Shown piece by piece: positions 5,587-11,790 of a DNA stretch of 11,790 nucleotides; position 1 is the stretch's first letter, and each line of letters begins with the position of its first letter. This DNA is from Ignavibacteriaceae bacterium (GTDB taxonomy: Bacteria > Bacteroidota > Ignavibacteria > Ignavibacteriales > Ignavibacteriaceae): contig JALNWB010000125.1 of assembly GCA_023231105.1 (NCBI GenBank), forward strand, positions 1-11,790. The letters are read 5' to 3'. Below the pieces are notes generated by a model that did not search any database, was not told the origin of the DNA, and was given only the letters and a program-made list of their open reading frames with translations. The translations under genes and the position numbers were made by a program.

Positions 5587-7340
5587 ATTATTTTTAAACT
5601 GCAAGTTATTGTTGTTCCGTGGTCGTTACTTTTTATCTCAAAACCACATCCCGCTTCCGTGCATCGGTATTCCATATTTTTTAAACCGTTCCCATGATTT
5701 GCATTATAGAGATCAAATCCGTTCCCGTTATCTTTAATTTCCATTAAAAATCCCGAATCTTCATCAGAAAAATTTACGATTATTTTATCTGCATGAGCAT
5801 GTTTGATGCTGTTTTGTACTGCTTCTTGAACAATTCTATAAAGATTAAGCATTTGTGCGGAAGTAAGAGAAACCGGTTTTGAGATTTCACTATTTATCTT
5901 CATGTTCAGATTGTCAATATGGCTGTTAACCTGATGTTTTAATTCACTAAGTTTTAAAAGCAGTTGGCTCAAATCGCCATCCTCGTTTTTCATCGCCCAA
6001 ATTGTATTTCTCAATTCATTTAACGTTTCCCTGCTAAACGAACTTAACCGGTTTAACTTATTTAGGATTTTATCCTCTTTTGCACCGTATGTTAAGTTAT
6101 CAAGCGAACTAATAATAAAAGTTAACTGAGAGCCGATATTGTCGTGAAGTTCCCGTGCGATTCTTAATTTTTCTTCTGAAGTTTTTCTCTCCAGTTCAGC
6201 CTTATTCACTTGATGCTTCAGCTCTAATTCTTTTTTAATTCTTTCACGTTTTTGTTTTTGAAATTGATATGTCCCGAAACTGATGAATAAAAGCGTAACA
6301 GCAAAGCCCAGCAATATTAAGAGCTGATTTGATTTCCTTTGAAGTTCTAAATTGCTTTCAGTTATCTGGTGATCTTTTTTTTCTGTTTCAAATGCAATTT
6401 CCAACTCAGCTATTTTTGAATTTGTTTCGAGGTTGAGCACGGAATCTTTTAAAGCCGACAACGTTTTTTGGTTGATGAAAGCATTCCGGTAATCTTTTTT
6501 CTTTTCATAACAAACAGCTAACTGTTCTAAACAATAGCGTGTCAGATAGTTTTGTTCACCGGCGCCGGGAAAATTTATAGCGCAGGAATATTTGGCGATT
6601 GCTGAATCGAGATCACCTTTTTGAGAATAGGTATCTCCCCAGCGGACTAAATTATCAAGTCTGCCGTAACCGGTTTTTTCTTTTTCCCGGTATTCATCTG
6701 ATTGACGAAGAAGTTTAAACGCTTCGTTATAATTTCCTTTCATTGCTTCTATGCCGGATAAATCATTTAAGCAATATGGGATGCCTTCCAAATCGCTGCA
6801 CTCGATTTTCAATTTCAACGCCTTCCGATAATAAAAAGCAGCGCTATCAAAATTATTGTTCATTTCGTGCAGCACACCATAGTTATTATACATCGAGGAA
6901 AGATCAAGTTTATAACTATGTTTTTCAGCGATGCTAATTCCCAGCAGCATATATTCCATCGCTTTTTTTAGATTTCTTCGCTTTATTTGATAGCCAAATT
7001 CTCCGTATGCTGAAGCTAATTCTCTATCCAAGCCTAACTGTTCAAACAGTGTAATAGCTTTAAAAAATATTTTCGTGCTTTCTTCATATTTTCCATGCAG
7101 ATAAGAGACAACCCCCAAATTATAAAGAGCCGCAGCTTCCCCTTGCTTATAATTAATAGACTGGGCAGCCTTAACATTATTTTCAAATATAGTAATTGAC
7201 TTTCGAATGTCCGAAACAATTATACTTCGCGGTTGATTGTTAATCGAATCTATTTTAGCTTTATCGTTGGTTCCAAAAACCTGCATTTGACTTGCTAAAA
7301 AAATAATAAGGAGAATAACCTTCAAAAGATTCCTGTTCAT
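5583..7340 (-). CDS. Sensor histidine kinase with periplasmic TPR domain, 585 aa
   Basis: Inner-membrane histidine kinase. Residues 1-23 look like a signal peptide or first membrane segment. Residues about 45-300 hold tetratricopeptide-type helical repeats (ALYNLGVVSYLHGKYEESTK; NNYGVLHEMNNNFDSAAFYY; KGDLDSAIAKYSCAI) and should be periplasmic. A coiled-coil stretch (about 305-335) leads to a transmembrane helix (338-360), then another coiled coil. The HisKA_3 dimerisation domain carries the phospho-acceptor H399 in RIARELHDNIGSQL. The HATPase domain has an N box (EAVQNSIKHAHA, N510), DNGNGF (537-542) and NHGNGLKNM (548-556). Architecture and length are usual for Bacteroidota NarX/DesK-class kinases. 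It pairs with the response regulator just downstream. The ligand is unknown. The ATG at 7340 lacks a clear ribosome binding site. The gene is divergent from the nuclease candidate at 7449. Confidence 0.93.
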   Translation of the reverse strand: MNRNLLKVILLIIFLASQMQVFGTNDKAKIDSINNQPRSIIVSDIRKSITIFENNVKAAQSINYKQGEAAALYNLGVVSYLHGKYEESTKIFFKAITLFEQLGLDRELASAYGEFGYQIKRRNLKKAMEYMLLGISIAEKHSYKLDLSSMYNNYGVLHEMNNNFDSAAFYYRKALKLKIECSDLEGIPYCLNDLSGIEAMKGNYNEAFKLLRQSDEYREKEKTGYGRLDNLVRWGDTYSQKGDLDSAIAKYSCAINFPGAGEQNYLTRYCLEQLAVCYEKKKDYRNAFINQKTLSALKDSVLNLETNSKIAELEIAFETEKKDHQITESNLELQRKSNQLLILLGFAVTLLFISFGTYQFQKQKRERIKKELELKHQVNKAELERKTSEEKLRIARELHDNIGSQLTFIISSLDNLTYGAKEDKILNKLNRLSSFSRETLNELRNTIWAMKNEDGDLSQLLLKLSELKHQVNSHIDNLNMKINSEISKPVSLTSAQMLNLYRIVQEAVQNSIKHAHADKIIVNFSDEDSGFLMEIKDNGNGFDLYNANHGNGLKNMEYRCTEAGCGFEIKSNDHGTTITCSLKII

Positions 7341-7448
7341 GGATTAAATTTTTTTGATATTATGATAAACTCTGTACTTTTACTTCATAAAATAATTATA
7401 CTTTCGTTTTCACCAAACAAATTATTTAGAGTTTTAATTTAATATGTG
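7341..7448. promoter_or_regulatory. Divergent promoter region, kinase / nuclease candidate
   Basis: 108 very AT-rich bases separate two divergent start codons, so it must hold promoters for both. On the minus strand a TTTG (7417-7414) followed after 19 nt by TATTTTAT (7394-7387) loosely resembles the Bacteroidota TTTG/TAnnTTTG promoter, with 4 of 6 specified bases in the second element. No copy of the 18-bp palindrome is present. Confidence 0.35.
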
Positions 7449-7940
7449 ATGGAAGAATTAAATTTTAAACCGTATAAATCGAAAGAAAAATTTCGTTCCA
7501 ACTATAAGCTGCACGATTTAGCCGAAGCTGCCGGGAAAAACCTTCTTGTACAATGGGGAATTGATTTTAAACCTTTCGGTGAAGATAACCGTTTTATCCG
7601 CGTTTGGGAAAAAGGAACGGATAAACCGGATGTGATTATTTCATATCAAGGAAAAGAGGCGTTGCTCGATTGGAAAGGAAAGCATTCCGAAAAATGGTTA
7701 ATGAACAAAAGGGCGGCGGTTTCATATCAAAATTGGGGAAAGAAATTCTCAATTCCCGTTTTTATCTGTTATGTAATTTTTAATAATGAAAATTTTATGC
7801 AAGAAGTCCGCTTTGTTAATTTAGCGTTCCATAAATACAAAGACGCCAAAGAAAAAGCCTGGGACAAAAATGAAGTTGTTCTTCTTGCCGATGAGCCGCC
7901 GCTGTTTACAAAAGCTAATCTGCTGAAGTTCTGGAGGTAA
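7449..7940 (+). CDS. Small PD-(D/E)XK nuclease-like protein, 163 aa
   Basis: I do not recognise a named family. What is visible fits a minimal PD-(D/E)XK nuclease fold. A first helix has an acidic residue (E26 in HDLAEAAGKNLLVQWG). Then come P60-D61 ending a strand (KPDVIISY), and, 12 residues after D61, D74-W75-K76 on the next strand (ALLDWKGK). A helix with YQNW (about 93-96) precedes a hydrophobic strand (IPVFICYVIF). Spacing and order match the superfamily's D...(D/E)xK catalytic core. There is no signal peptide, membrane segment or extra domain. An ATG at 7449 is preferred over the overlapping GTG at 7446; neither has a good Shine-Dalgarno site. It stands alone, with no methylase, helicase or antitoxin next to it. 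A cytoplasmic DNA-repair or restriction-like role is possible, but the function is inferred from motif spacing only. Confidence 0.7.
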   Translation: MEELNFKPYKSKEKFRSNYKLHDLAEAAGKNLLVQWGIDFKPFGEDNRFIRVWEKGTDKPDVIISYQGKEALLDWKGKHSEKWLMNKRAAVSYQNWGKKFSIPVFICYVIFNNENFMQEVRFVNLAFHKYKDAKEKAWDKNEVVLLADEPPLFTKANLLKFWR

Positions 7941-7967
7941 AATACCAAGAGACAAATACCAAAACAC
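7940..7967 (+). repeat. Four AAATACC-like heptads at the nuclease stop codon
   Basis: AAATACC, AAGAGAC, AAATACC and AAAACAC follow in exact 7-nt register, so that two 14-bp units differ at only two positions. The first heptad begins on the last base of the TAA stop. This is part of a 156-bp intergenic stretch that is mostly heptad-periodic. Confidence 0.6.
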
Positions 7968-7992
7968 AGTCTGCCGCGGCGAATCAAATATC

Positions 7993-8071
7993 GAATATTG
8001 AACAAGGAATAATGAATTATGAAGTTTTTGCCCTTTTAAATTCGTCATTCCTTGTTCGTTATTCATTATTC
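7993..8071. repeat. Heptad-periodic inverted repeat between convergent genes
   Basis: GAA occurs at 7993, 8000, 8007, 8014 and 8021, and TTC at 8041, 8048, 8055, 8062 and 8069, both at exact 7-nt steps and arranged head to head around a 17-base centre. Longer complementary arms exist in two registers: 8004-8017 with 8061-8074 (14 bp), and 8000-8010 with 8047-8057 (11 bp). The element lies between the ends of two convergent genes (7940 and 8097) and could act as a bidirectional terminator or mRNA 3' stabiliser. It resembles the short tandem heptamer repeats described in cyanobacteria and seen in Bacteroidota-type intergenic DNA. Confidence 0.8.
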
Positions 8072-8096
8072 CTTTGGGGATTCTGACTATACCAAC

Positions 8097-9575
8097 TTAA
8101 ATATTTATTCCAAAAAGATTTCCGTTTCCTAAAATCATATTCGGATCAAGTGACTTTTTCAATGCGATCATTTCATTAATTGCCACTTCTCCGTACATCA
8201 TTAGCAAATATTCACGTTTGCTTTTTCCAATTCCATGCTCTGCCGAAACGGTTCCCCCAAGTTCAATCGCTTTTTGACAAATCATTTTGTAAATCTCTTT
8301 ACCCTTTTGAAATTCATCTTCATTTTTCGGAAGCATGTTCAAATGTAAATGTGAGTTGCCGAAATGTCCATAAGCAACGTAATCTATCTTTTCTTTTTCA
8401 ACTAATGATTTACAATAGAAATAATAATTTGAAAAAACTTCATCGGGGACAGCAACGTCGGTTCCTAATTTTCTCAAATTGTTTTTCGAAATGTATTCGT
8501 TCACTTTGGATGAAATAGAATGACGAAATTCGTGGAGTAACGCTTTGTCTTTTTCGTCAATGCCGATCCAGACTTTGTCAACATTGCCAGAATGCTTCGC
8601 AATTAATTCAATCCAAAGTTGTGTAACCGAATCTTCGTTTTGCCTTGTTAATTCTTGCTCAAACCAAACTGCACAAAAAACGTTTTCACCAATTTGAGGA
8701 TAATCTTTACGGAGAAAATTCAACGAATTAAAATCGAAAAATTCCAAGGCTCTTGCTTCAACACGTTCATCGGAATTTGAATTTCTTATCAAATAAGAAA
8801 GTGATCTTGCCTCTTCGATAAAGGCTAATCCTTCTTTCTCTTCCGGGAAAAACGCTACACAGGAAAGGACATCAAATGGAAGCGGAAGAATTTTTAATTT
8901 CGCTTTTGTTATCACTCCAAGCGTTCCTTCCGATCCGATGAAGAGATCAATTGCATCCATCGTTTCACTAACAAAATAGCCGGAAGCGTTTTTCACTTTC
9001 GGCATTTTATAATTGGGAAGTTGAAGCGATAAAATATATTCATTTTCGGTTTGCAACCGTAAAACGTTTTTTTCGGCAAACACTTCGCCTCTTTTTAACA
9101 AAAGTTTATCACCATCAGCCAAAACAATTTCAAGTTCCAAAACAAAATTTCTTGTTGCGCCGTATTTGAAAGTTTTCGCTCCACTGGCGTTTGTCGCAAT
9201 TGTTCCACCGATAAAGCAGTTTGTTTCTGTTGGATCAGGTGGATAGAAAAATCCCACCCGCTTCAGTTCACTTTGAAAATCATTCAGCAAAACAGCCGGT
9301 TCAACTATTGCATAATTTTCTTCTGTGTTTATCTCAACTATTCGGTTCAATTTTTCTGTTGAAATTACAATTCCATATTGAGGAATGCCGCTTCCCGTAA
9401 GCCCGGTGTGGTTTCCGGCAATCGTTACTTTAGTTTTAGAAGTATTTGCTGTTTCCAAAATTCGTAAAACTTCTTCCGCACTTTCGGGAAGATAAACAGC
9501 ATCGCAATTTCCACGAAAGTTGGACGCATCAACTAAATAATTTTGTATTTCATCTTGCGCTGATTTAATTATCAC
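8097..9575 (-). CDS. FAD-binding oxidoreductase, GlcD / D-lactate dehydrogenase family, 492 aa
   Basis: Flavoprotein predicted to oxidise a 2-hydroxy acid (D-lactate, glycolate or D-2-hydroxyglutarate) to the 2-oxo acid. The N-terminal PCMH-type FAD domain (about 20-230) shows AGNHTGLTGSGIP (53-65, the FAD pyrophosphate loop), PPDPTE (112-117), GGTIATNASGAKTFKYG (123-139) and GSEGTLG (214-220). The C-terminal FAD-oxidase domain shows FRHSIS with R351, GHFGNSHLHLN (403-413, a metal- and substrate-binding His cluster in this family), EHGIGKSKREY (446-456) and DPNMILGNGNLF at the end. Length is normal for the family. There is no Fe-S domain and no signal peptide, so it is probably a cytoplasmic or membrane-peripheral enzyme feeding electrons to a carrier. 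The start is GTG, supported by a strong ribosome binding site. It is divergent from aconitase (115-bp gap). The substrate is not decidable from the sequence. Confidence 0.9.
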   Translation of the reverse strand: MIIKSAQDEIQNYLVDASNFRGNCDAVYLPESAEEVLRILETANTSKTKVTIAGNHTGLTGSGIPQYGIVISTEKLNRIVEINTEENYAIVEPAVLLNDFQSELKRVGFFYPPDPTETNCFIGGTIATNASGAKTFKYGATRNFVLELEIVLADGDKLLLKRGEVFAEKNVLRLQTENEYILSLQLPNYKMPKVKNASGYFVSETMDAIDLFIGSEGTLGVITKAKLKILPLPFDVLSCVAFFPEEKEGLAFIEEARSLSYLIRNSNSDERVEARALEFFDFNSLNFLRKDYPQIGENVFCAVWFEQELTRQNEDSVTQLWIELIAKHSGNVDKVWIGIDEKDKALLHEFRHSISSKVNEYISKNNLRKLGTDVAVPDEVFSNYYFYCKSLVEKEKIDYVAYGHFGNSHLHLNMLPKNEDEFQKGKEIYKMICQKAIELGGTVSAEHGIGKSKREYLLMMYGEVAINEMIALKKSLDPNMILGNGNLFGINI

Positions 9576-9582
9576 TTAAAAG

Positions 9583-9588
9583 CTCCTT
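9583..9588 (-). promoter_or_regulatory. Shine-Dalgarno site fixing the GTG start at 9575
   Basis: On the minus strand AAGGAG lies 7 nt before GTG. No in-frame ATG lies near it, so the site decides the start. It is among the strongest ribosome binding sites in the window. Confidence 0.8.
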
Positions 9589-9643
9589 TTCATCTAAGAT
9601 GATTTCTTTACCATAAAAATCTACTCCACAAATATTGAAATTA

Positions 9644-9674
9644 TTTTGTAATTTTAGATCAATTAATTACAAAA
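9644..9674. promoter_or_regulatory. Perfect 10-bp inverted repeat upstream of aconitase
   Basis: TTTTGTAATT (9644-9653) and AATTACAAAA (9665-9674) are exact inverted repeats separated by 11 bases, ending 16 bp before the aconitase ATG within the 115-bp divergent promoter region. The position suits a repressor operator or a leader stem. AT-rich content makes chance symmetry more likely than usual. Confidence 0.4.
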
Positions 9675-9690
9675 ACTTAAGAGGAATGCT

Positions 9691-11790
9691 ATGACCGCTA
9701 ATATTGAAATGATCAAAAAAGTCTATGGTGATTTTCATGACAAAATTGAAGTGATCCGAAAAGTTGTTGGAAGACCACTAACGTACGCCGAAAAAATTCT
9801 CTACACGCATCTTTGGGAACAACCAACTAATATTTTAACACGTGGAAAAGATTTTGCCGATTTTGCTCCGGATAGAGTTGCCATGCAAGATGCAACCGCT
9901 CAAATGGCGCTGCTGCAATTTATGTCAGCCGGCAAAAAAACTACGGCAGTTCCTTCAACCGTTCATTGCGATCACTTGATTCAAGCGCAAATTGGAGCGA
10001 AAGAAGATTTAGACCGCGCGGTAACAGAGAACAAAGAAGTTTATGATTTCCTCCAAAGTGTTTCGCAAAAATATGGAATCGGTTTCTGGAAACCGGGCGC
10101 CGGGATTATCCATCAAGTTGTTTTAGAAAATTATGCGTTCCCCGGCGGAATGATGATCGGCACAGATTCACACACACCAAACGCCGGCGGATTGGGAATG
10201 ATCGCAATTGGCGTTGGCGGCGCTGACGCGGTTGACGTTATGGCTGGAATGCCGTGGGAATTAAAATGGCCGAAACTTATCGGAATTCATTTAACCGGAA
10301 AATTATCCGGCTGGGTTTCTGCAAAAGATGTAATTTTAAAAGTTGCCGGTTTACTTACCGTTAAAGGCGGAACCGGTGCAATCGTTCAATACTTTGGCGA
10401 AGGAGCGACATCGCTTTCTTGCACAGGTAAAGGAACCATTTGCAACATGGGAGCCGAAATCGGCGCGACCACCTCACTCTTTCCTTTTGATGAAAGTATG
10501 AGTAGATATTTGCGTTCAACCGACCGCTCGGATGTTGCGGGGCTTGCCGAATCAATTAAAAATCTTTTAACCGATGACCCCGAAGTTTATGAAAACCCGT
10601 CAAAATATTTTGACCAGATTATCGAAATTAATTTAAGTGAACTTGAACCGATGTTGAATGGTCCGTTTACTCCCGATTTAGCAGTTCCGATTTCTAAAAT
10701 GAAAGAAGTCGCTAAAGAAAAAGGGTATCCGGAAAAAATGAGCGTTGGCTTGATCGGAAGCTGTACAAACTCAAGCTACGAAGATATCGATCGTTCTGCC
10801 AGCCTTGCAAAACAAGCGCTCGCTAAAGGATTGAAAGCTAAATCGCAATTCACAATTACACCGGGCAGCGAGCAAGTGCGCGCAACAATTGAACGTGACG
10901 GACAATTGAAAACTTTTGAAGATTTCGGCGGAGTTGTACTTACTAATGCTTGCGGTCCATGCATTGGTATGTGGAAAAGAATGGACAATCCAACTGGAGA
11001 AAAAAATTCTATCGTAACTTCGTTCAACAGAAATTTTGCAAAGCGAAATGACGGAAATCCGGAAACTTTAGCGTTTGTTGCAAGCCCGGAATTAACCACG
11101 GCTCTTGCAATTGCAGGAACCATTACGTTTAATCCAATGACCGATACAATTGTAAACGCAGCAGGAGAGCAAGTAAAACTCGATCCTCCGGTTGGTGATG
11201 AACTTCCAAGAAAAGGCTTTGATAAAGGCGCCAATGTCTTTATCGCTCCAAGTGCAAACGGTAATAGTATTGAAGTGAAAGTCAGTCCAACAAGCGACCG
11301 CTTACAATTACTCGAACCTTTTTCGGCATGGGACGGAAATGATCTGGAAGATTTACAAATTCTTTTAAAAGCCAAAGGGAAATGTACAACCGATCATATT
11401 TCGATGGCTGGTCCATGGTTAAAATACCGGGGACATCTTGACAACATTTCCAACAATATGTTTATCGGCGCAATGAATGCTTTTACAGGAGAAGCTGGTA
11501 AAGTAAAAAATATTTATACCGGCGAAACGAAATCAACTCCCGAAGTCGCGCGTGAATATAAAAAACATGGACATGGATGGGTCGTTATCGGCGATGAAAA
11601 CTACGGTGAAGGTTCAAGCCGTGAACATGCAGCCTTGGAACCGCGTCATCTTGGCGGAAGAGCAATTATCGTAAAAAGTTTTGCGCGCATCCACGAAACA
11701 AATTTGAAGAAACAAGGAATGCTTCCGCTTACATTTGCTAATCCTGCAGATTACGAAAAAGTTCGCGAAGATGATAAGGTAAGCATTAAA
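9691..11790 (+). CDS. Aconitate hydratase, mitochondrial type, 3'-truncated by the window edge
   Basis: TCA-cycle enzyme interconverting citrate and isocitrate through cis-aconitate, cytoplasmic, with a [4Fe-4S] cluster. The frame is open from ATG 9691 to the last base: 700 residues, versus about 750 for the mature mitochondrial-type enzyme, so roughly 50 C-terminal residues are missing. Cluster ligands are C358 (GSCTNSS), C421 and C424 (NACGPCIGMW), the same numbers I recall for mature mammalian mitochondrial aconitase. Substrate residues include D159 and H161 (GTDSHTP), and S642 and R644 in GEGSSREHAALEPRHLGGRA. Opening residues such as TYAEKILYTHLW also fit the ACO2-like subfamily and not the longer AcnA/IRP type or AcnB. 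GAGGA (9681-9685) lies 5 nt before the ATG. It is divergent from the FAD enzyme; a 10-bp inverted repeat precedes it. No frameshift was seen. Confidence 0.95.
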   Translation, partial: MTANIEMIKKVYGDFHDKIEVIRKVVGRPLTYAEKILYTHLWEQPTNILTRGKDFADFAPDRVAMQDATAQMALLQFMSAGKKTTAVPSTVHCDHLIQAQIGAKEDLDRAVTENKEVYDFLQSVSQKYGIGFWKPGAGIIHQVVLENYAFPGGMMIGTDSHTPNAGGLGMIAIGVGGADAVDVMAGMPWELKWPKLIGIHLTGKLSGWVSAKDVILKVAGLLTVKGGTGAIVQYFGEGATSLSCTGKGTICNMGAEIGATTSLFPFDESMSRYLRSTDRSDVAGLAESIKNLLTDDPEVYENPSKYFDQIIEINLSELEPMLNGPFTPDLAVPISKMKEVAKEKGYPEKMSVGLIGSCTNSSYEDIDRSASLAKQALAKGLKAKSQFTITPGSEQVRATIERDGQLKTFEDFGGVVLTNACGPCIGMWKRMDNPTGEKNSIVTSFNRNFAKRNDGNPETLAFVASPELTTALAIAGTITFNPMTDTIVNAAGEQVKLDPPVGDELPRKGFDKGANVFIAPSANGNSIEVKVSPTSDRLQLLEPFSAWDGNDLEDLQILLKAKGKCTTDHISMAGPWLKYRGHLDNISNNMFIGAMNAFTGEAGKVKNIYTGETKSTPEVAREYKKHGHGWVVIGDENYGEGSSREHAALEPRHLGGRAIIVKSFARIHETNLKKQGMLPLTFANPADYEKVREDDKVSIK

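Noticed and set aside
7446..7448. GTG start immediately before the ATG of the nuclease candidate.
   Set aside because: It adds one residue only and has no better ribosome binding site; ATG at 7449 is the simpler choice.
7769..8066. Overlapping minus-strand open frames of 78 and 81 codons.
   Set aside because: They begin in the heptad-repeat region and continue antisense to the nuclease candidate; products are repeat-derived.
7940..8074. Possible CRISPR-like array because of regularly spaced repeats.
   Set aside because: The period is 7 nt with no 20-40 nt repeat and spacer pattern and no cas genes; it is heptamer repeat DNA.
10776..11375. 199-codon open frame on the minus strand.
   Set aside because: It lies wholly antisense to the clearly coding aconitase gene and its product is low-complexity and unlike any family I know.

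Overview
The window looks like chromosome from the Ignavibacteria branch of the Bacteroidota/Chlorobi group. The main reason is two exported proteins that end in a type IX secretion (T9SS, type A) sorting domain of the NYPNPFNPST ... LQAGTYSV ... KKMLLLK kind, which is typical of that group. The AT-rich base composition, several starts without a Shine-Dalgarno site, and a periplasmic-TPR histidine kinase fit as well. The assignment rests on family knowledge, not on a search.

Layout. Bases 2-1033 (+) hold the end of an MFS transporter. It meets, tail to tail across a long hairpin with a T run, a minus-strand block. In transcription order (right to left) that block is a TPR sensor histidine kinase (7340-5583), a NarL/LuxR-type response regulator (5535-4882), a 724-residue secreted Asp-box beta-propeller protein (4652-2478) and a 346-residue secreted protein (2174-1134). 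Diverging from the kinase is a small plus-strand protein (7449-7940) that reads as a stand-alone PD-(D/E)XK nuclease candidate. It converges, across a heptanucleotide-periodic inverted repeat, on a GlcD/D-lactate-dehydrogenase-type FAD enzyme (9575-8097, GTG start). That gene diverges from a mitochondrial-type aconitase (9691 to beyond the window end).

Most interesting signal. An 18-bp imperfect palindrome, ATAnGnCA-AA-TGnCnTAT, occurs three times: upstream of each of the two T9SS-cargo genes and directly upstream of the response-regulator gene. Its inverted heptamers separated by 2 bp (7-2-7) match the operator architecture known for NarL-family regulators. The two cargo genes also share a ~145-bp leader repeat and a sorting-domain coding segment that is 109/116 identical in DNA, although the proteins are otherwise unrelated. 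I infer a small autoregulated regulon in which the two-component system controls T9SS-exported proteins, with cargo genes built by swapping the middle between a shared leader and a shared tail.

A second theme is 7-nt periodic DNA. It occurs as GAA/TTC heptads forming a large inverted repeat (7993-8071), as four AAATACC-like heptads starting at the nuclease stop codon (7940-7967), and as CTGCCAA heptads inside the coding sequence of both sorting domains. The aconitase, FAD dehydrogenase and MFS genes look like ordinary core metabolism and transport.
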